Shown: in pieces, positions 9,558 through 18,176 of the stretch
Layout of the letters: each line of letters begins with the position of its first letter
Numbering within the stretch: position 1 is the first letter of the stretch
Source of the DNA: Allobosea sp. OK403
GTDB lineage: Bacteria > Pseudomonadota > Alphaproteobacteria > Rhizobiales > Beijerinckiaceae
Assembly: GCF_900113835.1 (NCBI RefSeq)
Contig: NZ_FOQV01000003.1
Coordinates: forward strand, 806,001 to 870,000
Direction: 5' to 3'
Length of the DNA stretch: 64,000 bases
Position numbers and translations under genes: made by a program
The notes under the pieces: generated by a model
What the model was told of the DNA's origin: nothing
What the model saw: the letters and a program-made list of their open reading frames with translations, nothing else
Database searches by the model: none

Positions 9558-9935
9558 ATGCTGAGAAGCCGACTGTTCTCCGGCAATGCGCGATTGAAGG
9601 CGTGCTCGACGAGCAACTCAAGCCATGTCACGGCAGGCCAGAAGGGCGAATTCGTCGCCCTGCTCCAATACGCGCTGCTCGTGCTGGAAAAGGCAGCCAT
9701 CGCACAGGCCGAGATCGATGCCGAGGCCTATGGCAAAACCACCGCCGCGGCCGTGTTGAAGTACAAGACGAAACGGCAGATCATCAATCACAGCTACCAG
9801 ACAAAACCCGATGACATCGTCGGGATCATGACCATTACGGTGCTCGACGCCGAAATCTTCGCGTTGGAACGGGCCAATGGTATCGTGCCGTTCAGCCGCG
9901 CCAGTGCGGGCCGGCTGAAGCACTGGGCAGTTTGA
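9558..9935 (+). CDS. small protein with a peptidoglycan-binding-like domain
   Basis: A 125-residue protein without a close match I can name. Residues about 27-105 (GQKGEFVALLQYALLVLEKA ... YGKTTAAAVLKYKTKRQI ... DDIVGIMTITVLDAEI) follow the pattern of a PG_binding_1 domain: paired LQ helices, a YGxxTxxAVxxYK core and a closing VGxxTxxxLD. No signal peptide is evident, so a cell-wall role is uncertain; such folds also occur in phage and effector proteins. It lies 40 bp upstream of another unrecognised gene on the same strand, and the two look like a unit. ATG at 9558; no strong ribosome-binding site (ccgtc upstream). Confidence 0.6.
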   Translation: MLRSRLFSGNARLKACSTSNSSHVTAGQKGEFVALLQYALLVLEKAAIAQAEIDAEAYGKTTAAAVLKYKTKRQIINHSYQTKPDDIVGIMTITVLDAEIFALERANGIVPFSRASAGRLKHWAV

Positions 9936-9975
9936 CGGTCGCCTCTCTCGCCACACCCACGCGGAAGATTCAGCC

Positions 9976-10863
9976 ATGGTCGCTAGCAGTGTCGAGCTTT
10001 CCTCGCTGAAGCACAACTTCGTCACTAACCTTGCCGTACCGGCGCTGGACTTCACGCCGAACTTCGCGGTGCTACATCTCACGCAAGGCTGCAAACGGTC
10101 CGAACTCGCCGCTTTGGAGGCTGGGAGGAAAATCGAGGACATCATCACCGGCGCCGCCTGGAGCGGGACAAGTGGCTTCAAGCTCAAGGCCGGCGCCAAG
10201 GCCGATGATTTCGAATACGGCTACTCGCAAACCGCGCTCTTCGGGACCTTTTTCGCGACCTATGCCGGTGAGAAGCCGGCGCTGGGTTCGATCAGCGTCG
10301 AGCTCGGCCTCGACGCCACCACCCTGCCCGACGGCAGCACGACCCATCGCCCCTGGAGCGCGCCAGATGCCTTGGCCCGGGAAAAACGCGCGGCGGACGG
10401 CACGATCACCTGCCCGCAGCAGGACCATCCCAACCTCGTCATCCCATTGACGATGATCAACAAGAACCCTGACTTCAAGGGCAGCAACGCGATCAAGAAC
10501 CACCTGCACTCGGTCAAATATGTGCTCTCGTTCCACGCGCTGCTTTGCGAGCGGAAGAAGACGGGGCACGACCTCGAACCGATCGCCGGCTTCCGCTGGG
10601 CGACGACCTGGAACTTCGAGCTCAAATACCGTCAGGGAAAACCAATAATCGTTCAGAATGCATCGAGCCGGTCCTTCGATACGATCGTGTCCGGACCAAG
10701 CCTCAATACAGACGAGGCGCTAGCGCTACCGAAGATTTCGGGCCCGCTCTTCAACCCGGAGGTCAATGCCCGCCTTAAACAGGCGTTTCGCGACGATACA
10801 TCGGCGCTCAAGCGTTATGACAGCACCTGGTTCCTCAGCATCCCCAAGGACTTCTTCACTTGA
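9976..10863 (+). CDS. hypothetical protein, no recognised domain
   Basis: A 295-residue protein I do not recognise. It has no signal peptide and no clear membrane segment. Composition is ordinary for a soluble globular protein: Lys-rich stretches (GFKLKAGAKADDFEYGYS), a mixed central part with several Asn-Pro and Lys-Asn turns (TMINKNPDFKGSNAIKNHLH), and an ELKYRQGKPIIVQNASSRSF strand-like segment near residue 215. The coding pattern is a long frame with a clean stop. It follows the peptidoglycan-binding-like gene by 40 bp and ends convergent to lepA, so these two genes form a small island inside a housekeeping region. The start ATG at 9976 has ggaagattcagcc upstream (GGAAG). Confidence 0.65.
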   Translation: MVASSVELSSLKHNFVTNLAVPALDFTPNFAVLHLTQGCKRSELAALEAGRKIEDIITGAAWSGTSGFKLKAGAKADDFEYGYSQTALFGTFFATYAGEKPALGSISVELGLDATTLPDGSTTHRPWSAPDALAREKRAADGTITCPQQDHPNLVIPLTMINKNPDFKGSNAIKNHLHSVKYVLSFHALLCERKKTGHDLEPIAGFRWATTWNFELKYRQGKPIIVQNASSRSFDTIVSGPSLNTDEALALPKISGPLFNPEVNARLKQAFRDDTSALKRYDSTWFLSIPKDFFT

Positions 10864-10905
10864 GGGCACATTGTCCGACATGCTTCAGGCGGTTGCCGTG
10901 GCGGC

Positions 10906-12711
10906 TCAGCTGTCCATCTTCAGCGCGGCAATGAAGGCTTCCTGCGGGATTTCGACCTTGCCGAATTGCCGCATCTTCTTCTTGCCTTCCTTCTGCTTCT
11001 CCAGAAGCTTGCGCTTGCGGGTGGCGTCGCCGCCATAGCATTTGGCGGTGACGTCCTTGCGCAGCGCCCGGATGGTCTCGCGGGCGATGATCTTGCCGCC
11101 GATCGCCGCCTGGACCGGGATCTGGAACATATGCGGCGGAATCAGGTCCTTGAGCTTCTCGCACATGGCGCGGCCGCGTGCGTCGGCGCGCGAGCGGTGC
11201 ACCAGCATCGAGAGTGCATCGACCGGCTCGGCATTGACCAGGATCGACATGCGCACGAGGTCGCCCTCGCGATAATCGGTGATGGCGTAGTCGAAGGACG
11301 CGTAGCCCTTCGAGATCGACTTCAGCCGGTCGTAGAAATCGAACACAACCTCGTTCAGCGGCAGGTCGTAGACGACCTTGGCGCGGGAGCCGACATAGCT
11401 GAGATCAGTCTGGACGCCGCGACGGTCCTGGCAGAGCTTCAAGACCGAGCCGAGATATTCGTCCGGCGTGAAGATCGTCGCCTTGATCCATGGCTCCTCG
11501 ATCGTCTCGATCTTCATCACATCGGGCATATCGGCCGGATTGTGCAGTTCGAGCACCGAACCATCGCGCAGCTTGAGATGGTAGACCACTGACGGCGCGG
11601 TCGAGATCAGGTTGAGGTTGAACTCGCGCTCCAGCCGCTCCTGGATGATCTCCAGATGCAGCAGCCCAAGGAACCCGCAGCGGAAGCCGAAGCCGAGCGC
11701 GGCCGAGGTCTCCATCTCATAGGAGAAGCTGGCGTCGTTCAGGCGAAGCCGCGACATCGCGCTGCGAAGCACCTCGAAATCGGCCGCGTCGACCGGGAAG
11801 ATGCCGCAGAACACCACTGGCTGCACCGGCTTGAAGCCCGGCAGCGCGTTTGCCGTCTGGCGCTTGTCGTCGGTGATGGTGTCGCCGACCGCGGTATCCG
11901 CGACCTCCTTGATCGAGGCGGTGAAGAAGCCGACCTCGCCTGGGCCGAGTTCCTTGACCTCAAGCATCTTGGGTTTGAACACGCCGACGCGGTCGACGCC
12001 ATAGGCGGCGTTGGCGCGCATCATGCGGATCGTCATGTTCTTCTTCAGCACGCCGTCGATGACGCGCACCAGCACGACAACGCCGAGATAGGCGTCGTAC
12101 CATGAATCGACCAGCAGGCATTTCAGCGGCGCTTCGAGATCGCCCTTGGGCGCCGGCAGCCTGGTGACGATCGCCTCGAGCACGCCCTCGATGTTGATGC
12201 CGGTCTTGGCCGAGATCGGCACGGCCTCGGAGGCGTCGAGCCCGATCACGTCCTCGATCTGCTGCTTGATGCGCTCGGGCTCGGCGGCAGGCAGGTCGAT
12301 CTTGTTCAGGACCGTGACGATCTCATGGCCCGCATCGAGCGCCTGGTAGACGTTGGCGAGCGTCTGTGCCTCGACGCCCTGCGAGGCGTCGACGACCAGG
12401 AGAGACCCTTCGCAGGCCGCCAGCGAGCGTGAGACCTCATAGGCGAAGTCGACATGGCCTGGCGTGTCCATCAGGTTCAGGATGTAATCCTTGCCATCTT
12501 GGGCGCGGTAGTCGAGCCGCACCGTCTGGGCCTTGATGGTGATGCCGCGCTCTTTCTCGATATCCATCGAGTCGAGCATCTGCTCACTCATATCGCGCGC
12601 CGCCACCGTGCCGGTGGTCTGGATCAGCCGGTCGGCCAGCGTCGATTTGCCGTGGTCGATATGCGCCACGATCGAGAAATTGCGGATGTTGTCGAAACTG
12701 CGGGTGCTCAT
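10906..12711 (-). CDS. lepA: elongation factor 4 (LepA)
   Basis: Ribosome-associated GTPase that aids translation and ribosome assembly under stress. The 601-residue protein has the GTPase domain with [16 protein letters not shown] (P-loop), [11 protein letters not shown] (switch I), DTPGHVDF and NKIDLP, followed by EF-G-like domains II, III and V and the LepA-specific C-terminal domain rich in basic residues ([20 protein letters not shown]). I start at the ATG at 12711 ([20 protein letters not shown]), which matches the family; the frame is open a further 12 codons upstream but these are not conserved-looking. Confidence 0.97.
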   Translation of the reverse strand: MSTRSFDNIRNFSIVAHIDHGKSTLADRLIQTTGTVAARDMSEQMLDSMDIEKERGITIKAQTVRLDYRAQDGKDYILNLMDTPGHVDFAYEVSRSLAACEGSLLVVDASQGVEAQTLANVYQALDAGHEIVTVLNKIDLPAAEPERIKQQIEDVIGLDASEAVPISAKTGINIEGVLEAIVTRLPAPKGDLEAPLKCLLVDSWYDAYLGVVVLVRVIDGVLKKNMTIRMMRANAAYGVDRVGVFKPKMLEVKELGPGEVGFFTASIKEVADTAVGDTITDDKRQTANALPGFKPVQPVVFCGIFPVDAADFEVLRSAMSRLRLNDASFSYEMETSAALGFGFRCGFLGLLHLEIIQERLEREFNLNLISTAPSVVYHLKLRDGSVLELHNPADMPDVMKIETIEEPWIKATIFTPDEYLGSVLKLCQDRRGVQTDLSYVGSRAKVVYDLPLNEVVFDFYDRLKSISKGYASFDYAITDYREGDLVRMSILVNAEPVDALSMLVHRSRADARGRAMCEKLKDLIPPHMFQIPVQAAIGGKIIARETIRALRKDVTAKCYGGDATRKRKLLEKQKEGKKKMRQFGKVEIPQEAFIAALKMDS

Positions 12712-12780
12712 GGGCGCGGGAATAGCAGCGATGCCGCATCCCGCCAAGGGTTTGCCGCCAAGGGTTTGCGGCGTTTGCGG

Positions 12781-13566
12781 TTATTCCGCCGCGGCAAGTT
12801 GCTGCTGGGCCGGGCAGGGCTCCAGCGCCCAGGTCAGGGCGCGATAGTCGAAGCCGCTCTCCAGCGTCGGCTTCACCACTGCGAAATAGGGCGAGATGTC
12901 GAAATCGCGCGGCATGTAGAGCGAATGGTGCCGGATATGCAGGATCTCCTCGAAATCCTCCTCGTCCATCGCCTGCGCATATTCGACGGTCGGCAGCACG
13001 GGATAACGCGCCGCCTCAAAAGCCTGCGCGATCAGGGTGGAACAGATCGCCCGCGTCGGATCGCCCGAGCCCAGCGCGATCATGCGCCGGCGCCATGATG
13101 GCGGGGCCCAGGGGATCGGGATCAGCCAGCGCATCAGATCGAGGATGTTCTTGAGGTCGTACTGGGTGCCGAGCCGCTCCAGCACATAATCGACGACAAT
13201 GGCGCGGCCCTCGCGGTCAAGCGCCTGGGGACGGCAGATGCGGGTGCCGAAAGCGCCGTATTTCGACAGCGGCGAGAGCACGCAGCCGACATCCATCTCG
13301 ACCTCAGCCAGCACCAGCGGCTCGCCCTGCTCGCTGAACTGCCCGGTCTCTCCGACGTAAAGAGCCGCATGCGACCAGGTCGATTGCGTCAGATACTTGA
13401 TCGCGGCCGAGACCTTCATGCTGCCTTCGACCAGCAGGACATCGCCCGGCCGCAACGCCGATTGCAACCGGGCCAGCGCCTTGGCGTCGACCGGGCGGGC
13501 TTCCGGCTTGCCGCGGGTGATGAACCCGACGACGGAACGCCCGAGAAGTTCAAGACCGCGATTCAT
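12781..13566 (-). CDS. YiiX/YebB-like permuted papain-fold hydrolase
   Basis: A 261-residue protein of the NlpC/P60 superfamily, permuted YiiX/YebB branch. Seen: the opening LRPGDVLLVEG, the catalytic His in STWSHAALYVG (near residue 70), a following EVEMDVGCV, and the catalytic Cys in RAICSTLIAQAFEAAR (near 180), i.e. His before Cys as expected for the permuted fold. Members cleave amide or thioester-type bonds, possibly in peptides or lipids; substrate unknown. The ATG at 13566 follows cgggggaagcggcc (GGGGGAAG), a strong ribosome-binding site, which excludes the longer frame upstream. It is about 70 bp upstream of lepA on the same strand. Confidence 0.83.
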   Translation of the reverse strand: MNRGLELLGRSVVGFITRGKPEARPVDAKALARLQSALRPGDVLLVEGSMKVSAAIKYLTQSTWSHAALYVGETGQFSEQGEPLVLAEVEMDVGCVLSPLSKYGAFGTRICRPQALDREGRAIVVDYVLERLGTQYDLKNILDLMRWLIPIPWAPPSWRRRMIALGSGDPTRAICSTLIAQAFEAARYPVLPTVEYAQAMDEEDFEEILHIRHHSLYMPRDFDISPYFAVVKPTLESGFDYRALTWALEPCPAQQQLAAAE

Positions 13567-13756
13567 GGCCGCTTCCCCCGTGTCGCTTGTTTCGCGACCC
13601 GCGCCCTTCAAGAGCGTCGTTTGAGCCTCATCAAAGCGCGGATTCCTGAATCTTTCCGGAAACCCGACCCGTCGCGGCGCCCAGACTTGGAAATGTGGTG
13701 AAAGCCGAGTTCACGCTGCGTCAGAAGCAAGCGACGACGAAGGCCCATGTTTGGGC

Positions 13757-13785
13757 TTGACGTTCTCATATAGTAGAATAATTCT
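13757..13785 (+). promoter_or_regulatory. possible promoter and operator of the XRE-cupin gene
   Basis: TTGACG at 13757-13762 resembles a -35 box; about 16 bases later lies an AT-rich segment containing the perfect palindrome agaat-a-attct (13775-13785), which would overlap the -10 region. The start codon follows within eight bases and has no Shine-Dalgarno, so the transcript could be nearly leaderless. The overlap of a palindrome with the promoter suits autoregulation by the encoded helix-turn-helix protein. Confidence 0.4.
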
Positions 13786-13792
13786 CCGTATC

Positions 13793-14368
13793 ATGGAAAT
13801 GATGGATGACCTCGAACTCGATCAGCGGCTCGGCGCGCGCATCAAGGCGCTGCGCCAGAGCCGCAGCCTGACGCTCGATATGCTGGCCGAACGCTCGGGC
13901 GTCAGCCGCGCGATGATCTCGCGAGTGGAGCGGGGCGAATCGAGCCCGACGGCCGCGCTGCTGGACCGAGTCTGCGCCGGCCTCGGAATTGTTCTCTCGG
14001 TCCTGTTTCGCGACGAGGGCCATGCCGGCCCGCTCGCGCGGCGCGCCGATCAGTCGGTCTGGACCGATCCGGCCAGCGGCTATGTCCGGCGCAACGTCTC
14101 TCCCGCAGGAACCGGCTCGGGGATCGAGATCGTCGATGTCGAAATGCCGGCGGGCGGGCGCGTCCTGCTCGACGCACCGCGCAGCGCCCATCGGCTCGAC
14201 CAGCAGGTCTGGGTTCTGGCCGGCGAGATGGTGGTCACGCTTGGTGGCGTCGAGCACCGGCTGGCGGCGGGAGATTGCCTGCAGATGCTGCTCGACGGGC
14301 CGATCGCCTACCACAACCCCGGCAGCGTGCCCGCTCGCTATGCCGTCGTGCTGACCACCTCCGGCTGA
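13793..14368 (+). CDS. XRE-family transcriptional regulator with cupin domain
   Basis: A 191-residue regulator. Residues about 10-65 are a Cro/C1-type helix-turn-helix (LGARIKALRQSRSLTLDMLAE, then SGVSRAMISRVERGESSPT), and the C-terminal half is a cupin beta-barrel (QQVWVLAGEMVVTLGGVEH, then LAAGDCLQMLLDGPIAYHNP) that would bind a small ligand. Such regulators often control a neighbouring metabolic gene; here a GNAT enzyme follows 23 bp later on the same strand, suggesting an operon. Possible starts are 13793, 13799 and 13802 (MEMMDD); the first is given. Possible promoter-overlapping palindrome upstream. Confidence 0.9.
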   Translation: MEMMDDLELDQRLGARIKALRQSRSLTLDMLAERSGVSRAMISRVERGESSPTAALLDRVCAGLGIVLSVLFRDEGHAGPLARRADQSVWTDPASGYVRRNVSPAGTGSGIEIVDVEMPAGGRVLLDAPRSAHRLDQQVWVLAGEMVVTLGGVEHRLAAGDCLQMLLDGPIAYHNPGSVPARYAVVLTTSG

Positions 14369-14391
14369 ACGCCGCCCAAAGGACGAAGCTG

Positions 14392-14922
14392 ATGCCGGTT
14401 GATGCCATCGTGATCGAAACGCTCACCCCGGATGCCGCCAGCAACGCCATCCCGGCGCTGGTCGAGATCCTGCGCGACAGCGTCGCGAACGGGGCCTCTG
14501 TCGGCTTCATGGCGTGGAATACGCCGGAGGATTACCGCGGCTTCTGGACCGGGGTCATCGACGAGGTCGGCGCTGGCCGCACGGTGCTGCTGATCGCAAG
14601 GTTGGCCGGGGAGATCGTCGGCACGGCGCAGCTTCAGCTGATCGGCAAGCCCAACCAGCCGCACCGCGCCGAGATCGCCAAGGTGCTGGTGCATTCCTCG
14701 GCACGGCGTCAGGGCCTCGGCGAAAAGCTGATGCGCGCGGCCGAAGATGCGGCGCGGCAGGCGGGACGCACGCTTCTGGTGCTCGACACCGACGAGGCCG
14801 GCGCGGCGCGGCGGCTCTATGGCCGCCTCGGCTGGACAGAGGTCGGCACGATCCCCCGCTTCGCCCTGATGCCGAACGGCCGCGATTGCGGCTCGACCTT
14901 CTTCTACAAGACGATAGGCTGA
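14392..14922 (+). CDS. GNAT-family N-acetyltransferase
   Basis: A 176-residue acetyltransferase. The acetyl-CoA pyrophosphate-binding motif A is AKVLVHSSARRQGLGEKLM (about residues 97-115, RxxGxG form), followed by the motif B strand LLVLDTDEAGAARRLYGRLGW. Such proteins acetylate amines of drugs, amino acids or proteins; the acceptor is not predictable. ATG at 14392 is preceded by AAAGGACGAAGCTG (AGGA at good distance), so the long upstream open frame is not used. It is coupled with the cupin-XRE regulator 23 bp upstream, which may control it. Confidence 0.88.
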   Translation: MPVDAIVIETLTPDAASNAIPALVEILRDSVANGASVGFMAWNTPEDYRGFWTGVIDEVGAGRTVLLIARLAGEIVGTAQLQLIGKPNQPHRAEIAKVLVHSSARRQGLGEKLMRAAEDAARQAGRTLLVLDTDEAGAARRLYGRLGWTEVGTIPRFALMPNGRDCGSTFFYKTIG

Positions 14923-14927
14923 GCCTA

Positions 14928-15179
14928 TCAAGCCTCGGGCGCTGCCTGGCGGAAATAGGGCTCGACCTCGCCCTTGAGCTTCACCGTCATCGGATTACCG
15001 AAGCGGTCCTTGGCATTGCCGGCGGTGAGGCGCACCCAGCCCTCGCTGACGCAATACTCCTCGACATTGGTCTTATCGACGCCCTTGAAGCGCACGCCGA
15101 TGTCGCGGGCGAGCAGCTCCTCATTGTAATGCGGGCTGTTGGGGTTCGAGGAGAGACGGTCAGGGAGCGTGTCGGTCAT
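14928..15179 (-). CDS. DUF3297 family protein
   Basis: An 83-residue soluble protein (MTDTLPDRLSSNPNSPHYNE ...) of the DUF3297 family, small conserved proteins of unknown function in Alpha- and other Proteobacteria. The central LARDIGVRFKGVDKTNVEEY and NPMTVKLKGEVEPYF are the conserved parts. The frame remains open upstream to 15431 but only the segment from 15179 has family character. It runs on the same strand as the ankyrin gene, 94 bp downstream of it, and converges with the GNAT gene. Confidence 0.8.
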   Translation of the reverse strand: MTDTLPDRLSSNPNSPHYNEELLARDIGVRFKGVDKTNVEEYCVSEGWVRLTAGNAKDRFGNPMTVKLKGEVEPYFRQAAPEA

Positions 15180-15273
15180 CTGATAAAGCCTTGACGTGCA
15201 GATTTCGGGCGGCAGGAAGGCCGCGTTGGCGGCAGAGGTAGCGCGAACCGGCGGCGATGCCAAATCGAGCGTA

Positions 15274-15933
15274 TCAGCCGCCGCCAGCCTGCTCGATGAG
15301 CGCCGCCACCGCGCGCTGGCCCCTCTGGCGAGCATGGGTGAGCGGCGACACGCCATCCCTGTCGGCGAGACTGGGATTGGCGCCGGCATCGAGCACGAGC
15401 TTTGCCACCTGCTGATGGCGCGGGCCGCCATCGCCGAGGATCACGATTTCCAGCAGGCAGGTCCAGCCGAGATCATTGACGTGATCGAGGTCGATGCCGC
15501 TGGTCAGCAGCAGCTTCACGGCCTCGACATGGCCGCGCTCGCAGGCGGGAATCAGGGCGTTGCCGCCATAGCGGTTGCGGATCGTCAGATCGGGCTTGCG
15601 CGGCAGCATCGCTGCTATGATCTCGGCACGTCCCAGCGCCCCGGCCAGGAGCCAGGGCGTGTCGCGATTGGCGGCCTGCGTATTCGGGCTCGCGCCGGCA
15701 TCGAGCAGGGTGCGGGCGACGGAGACATGATTGCCCGCCACCGCGAGTAGCAAGGCGCTGCGCCCCTGCGCATCCTGCGCATCGAGCGGAGCGCCTGCCT
15801 TCACCAGACGGGACACTTCGTCGGCACGCCCCGCCGTGGCGGCCTCGATCAGCGCAGGGTCTGCAGCAGAGGCCGAACCGATCATCAGCGACACACCCAA
15901 AACGGCCCCCAGCCAGGCGGCCGCCCCCCTCAC
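15274..15933 (-). CDS. exported ankyrin-repeat protein
   Basis: A 219-residue protein with a signal peptide (hydrophobic residues 5-22, cleavage near ASA-AD) followed by about five ankyrin repeats: [80 protein letters not shown], and [20 protein letters not shown]. Likely a periplasmic protein-protein interaction scaffold. The GTG start at 15933 overlaps the hrcA stop codon (GTGA), so it is translated from the hrcA message. This placement, a periplasmic ankyrin protein after a heat-shock repressor, is unusual but no function follows from it. Confidence 0.85.
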   Translation of the reverse strand: MRGAAAWLGAVLGVSLMIGSASAADPALIEAATAGRADEVSRLVKAGAPLDAQDAQGRSALLLAVAGNHVSVARTLLDAGASPNTQAANRDTPWLLAGALGRAEIIAAMLPRKPDLTIRNRYGGNALIPACERGHVEAVKLLLTSGIDLDHVNDLGWTCLLEIVILGDGGPRHQQVAKLVLDAGANPSLADRDGVSPLTHARQRGQRAVAALIEQAGGG

Positions 15934-17018
15934 CGCCCGCCGTCGAGCAGCCGCCCGACCACCTTGGCGGTGTAATCCACCATCGGCACGATGCGGGCAT
16001 AGTTCAGCCGTGTCGGGCCGATGATGCCGACGACGCCGACGATGCGTTGCTCGGCGTCGCGGAAGGGCGCGGCCACCATCGAGGAGCCCGACATCGAGAA
16101 CAGCTTATTCTCGGAGCCGATGAAGATGCGCACGCCGTCGCCGGCCTCGGCCCGGGAGAGCAGATCGATGACATCGGTCTGCGTCTCGAGATCGCCGAAG
16201 AGCAGGCGGATGCGCTCGAGATCCTCCTGCGCCTTCAGATCCTCCAGCAGATTGGCCTGGCCACGCACGATCAGATGGCGGTCGGTCGAGGGGCCCGACG
16301 AGGTTGCGATACCGCTCTCGACGAGCTTGGCGGTCAGCGCATCGAGCTCGCTTTCCATCTCGGCGCGGTGCTCGGCGATCTCGCGGCGCAGGTCGCCCAG
16401 CGTCTTGCCCATGATGCGGGCGTTGAGGAAATTCCCAGCCTCCGTCAGCGCCGAGGCCGGCAGGCCCGGCGGCAAGGCGAGCAGCCGGTTCTCGACCGTG
16501 CCGTCATCGGCCACCAGCACGACGAGCGCGCGAGCGGGATCGAGCCGGACGAATTCGATGTGCTTGAGGCGGGCATTGGCCTTGGTGGTGACGACGACGC
16601 CGGCGCCGCGCGAGAGTCCCGAAAGCAGGGCCGAGGCCTCGGTCAGCGTCGCATCCAGCGTGCGGTTGGTGGCGGCGGCCTTCATCTGCGCCTCGATGCG
16701 GGTGCGCTCGTCGGAGGTCAGATTGCCGACCTCCATCATCGCATCGACGAAGAAGCGCAGGCCTCTTTCCGTGGGCAGGCGCCCTGCGGAGGTGTGCGGC
16801 GCGTAGATCAACCCGGCCAGTTCGAGATCGGTCATGACATTGCGCACGGTCGCGGGCGAGAGCGTCATCGGCAGCAGGCGGGCGATGTTGCGCGAGCCGA
16901 CCGGCTCCCCGGTAGTGAGGTAGCCGTCGATGATCTGACGGAAAATCTCGCGCGAGCGCTGATCGGTTTCGATCAGGCCGCCGGGGGATTCAGGGCGCAT
17001 CGGCGTGTGGGCGCTCAT
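15930..17018 (-). CDS. hrcA: heat-inducible transcription repressor HrcA
   Basis: A 362-residue repressor of groESL-type heat-shock operons that binds the CIRCE palindrome and is itself kept folded by GroEL. The N-terminal winged helix is seen in [20 protein letters not shown] and [20 protein letters not shown], then [18 protein letters not shown], and the C-terminal domain ends with [18 protein letters not shown]. No CIRCE element (TTAGCACTC-N9-GAGTGCTAA) is visible upstream here, so this gene does not look autoregulated through it. grpE/dnaJ are not neighbours; the following gene is an ankyrin protein overlapping by four bases. Confidence 0.97.
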   Translation of the reverse strand: MSAHTPMRPESPGGLIETDQRSREIFRQIIDGYLTTGEPVGSRNIARLLPMTLSPATVRNVMTDLELAGLIYAPHTSAGRLPTERGLRFFVDAMMEVGNLTSDERTRIEAQMKAAATNRTLDATLTEASALLSGLSRGAGVVVTTKANARLKHIEFVRLDPARALVVLVADDGTVENRLLALPPGLPASALTEAGNFLNARIMGKTLGDLRREIAEHRAEMESELDALTAKLVESGIATSSGPSTDRHLIVRGQANLLEDLKAQEDLERIRLLFGDLETQTDVIDLLSRAEAGDGVRIFIGSENKLFSMSGSSMVAAPFRDAEQRIVGVVGIIGPTRLNYARIVPMVDYTAKVVGRLLDGGR

Positions 17019-17113
17019 TTCGGCTGAAAACGCGGGTTCGACATGGGGTTATTGTCGGCTTGGACCTGAGAAGGATCAAGCGGAAACGGTAAACGAAGAG
17101 CGCGGGGGCCCTT

Positions 17114-17155
17114 CTCCCGCATCGAAGTCGGGTCTACCCGACTTCGATGCGGGAG
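17114..17155. repeat. perfect 19-bp inverted repeat upstream of rph
   Basis: ctcccgcatcgaagtcggg (17114-17132) and its exact reverse complement (17137-17155) are separated by four bases. It lies between divergent hrcA and rph, about 90 bp before rph, flanked by ccctt/gagaag that weakly extend the stem. It would form a very stable hairpin in rph leader RNA if transcription starts upstream of it. Confidence 0.8.
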
Positions 17156-17243
17156 GGAGAAGCGTCACGTATCCAGCCCCAACCTTGCCGCCCCCGGCTC
17201 AACCGCTTACAAGCCGCCAACTTCGAACAATCAGGATGCTCCC

Positions 17244-17960
17244 ATGCGACCCTCCAAACGCGCGGCCGACGAAATGCGCAAGGTCACGCTCGAACGCGGC
17301 GTGGTGCGCTATGCCGAGGGCTCCTGCATGGTCACCTTCGGCGAGACGAAGGTGCTTTGCGCCGCAACGGTGGAAGAAAAGGGCCCGCCCTGGCTGCGCG
17401 GCACCGGCAAGGGCTGGGTCACCGCCGAATATGCGATGCTGCCGCGCGCCACGCATGAGCGCAATCGCCGTGAGGTCACCTCCGGCAAGCCGTCTGGCCG
17501 CACACAGGAAATCCAGCGCCTGGTCGGGCGCTCACTCCGCGCCGTGGTCGACCTGACCGCGATCGGCGAGCGCCAGATCGTGGTCGATTGCGACGTGCTC
17601 CAGGCCGATGGCGGCACCCGCACGGCCTCGATCACCGGGGCCTGGGTCGCGCTGCATGACGCGCTGAAATGGATGGAGGGCCGCTCCATGCTGAAGGGCT
17701 CGAATCCGCTCAAGGACCATGTCGCAGCGATTTCCTGCGGCATCGTCGCCGGCAATCCAGTGCTCGATCTCGATTATATCGAGGATTCCGGCGCGCAGAC
17801 CGACGCGAATTTCGTCATCACCGGCGGCGGCGGCCTTGTCGAAGTGCAGGGAACGGCCGAAGGCGCGCCCTTCTCGGAGGAGGAGCTCCTGGCCCTGCTC
17901 AAGCTCGCCAAGGGCGGCGTGAGCAAGCTTGTCGCGCTGCAGAAGGCGGCGGTGGCTTAA
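17244..17960 (+). CDS. rph: ribonuclease PH
   Basis: Phosphate-dependent 3'-5' exoribonuclease that trims tRNA precursors. The 238-residue protein begins [20 protein letters not shown], and has [21 protein letters not shown] (near residue 65), [20 protein letters not shown] with the catalytic/substrate-binding Arg residues, and [19 protein letters not shown] (near 115), all diagnostic for RNase PH of the PNPase/exosome core fold. Normal length. It is followed 15 bp later by a small membrane protein gene and then rdgB and hemW on the same strand, a common alphaproteobacterial order. Confidence 0.97.
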   Translation: MRPSKRAADEMRKVTLERGVVRYAEGSCMVTFGETKVLCAATVEEKGPPWLRGTGKGWVTAEYAMLPRATHERNRREVTSGKPSGRTQEIQRLVGRSLRAVVDLTAIGERQIVVDCDVLQADGGTRTASITGAWVALHDALKWMEGRSMLKGSNPLKDHVAAISCGIVAGNPVLDLDYIEDSGAQTDANFVITGGGGLVEVQGTAEGAPFSEEELLALLKLAKGGVSKLVALQKAAVA

Positions 17961-17975
17961 GGGCAGGAGGCAACG

Positions 17976-18158
17976 ATGAATTGGCTGACGACGCTTTCAG
18001 GAGTTGTGGTCGGCCTTGTCATCGTCGGAGCCGTCATTGTTCTGGCCTTTAGAATTGAGATCAAACCGCGCCGAAAGCCGTCGCGATTCGCTCCTCCGTC
18101 AGGTGATGAAGATCGCGGCCCTAGCGTCGGAACACCAACGGACGTCGGCGGGCCCTAG
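17976..18158 (+). CDS. small single-pass membrane protein
   Basis: A 60-residue protein (MNWLTTLSGVVVGLVIVGAV ...) with one hydrophobic helix (about residues 5-26) and a cytosolic-looking basic tail (EIKPRRKPSRF). The ATG at 17976 follows aggaggcaacg, a consensus ribosome-binding site, and the gene sits 15 bp after rph and 18 bp before rdgB, which argues that it is translated. I do not recognise a family. It may be a tethering or stress-response microprotein; no function can be assigned. Confidence 0.65.
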   Translation: MNWLTTLSGVVVGLVIVGAVIVLAFRIEIKPRRKPSRFAPPSGDEDRGPSVGTPTDVGGP

Positions 18159-18176
18159 AGAGATGAGGCAAATACA

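Noticed and set aside
16047..17027. 326-codon frame opposite hrcA
   Set aside because: Antisense shadow; HrcA motifs on the minus strand are unambiguous.
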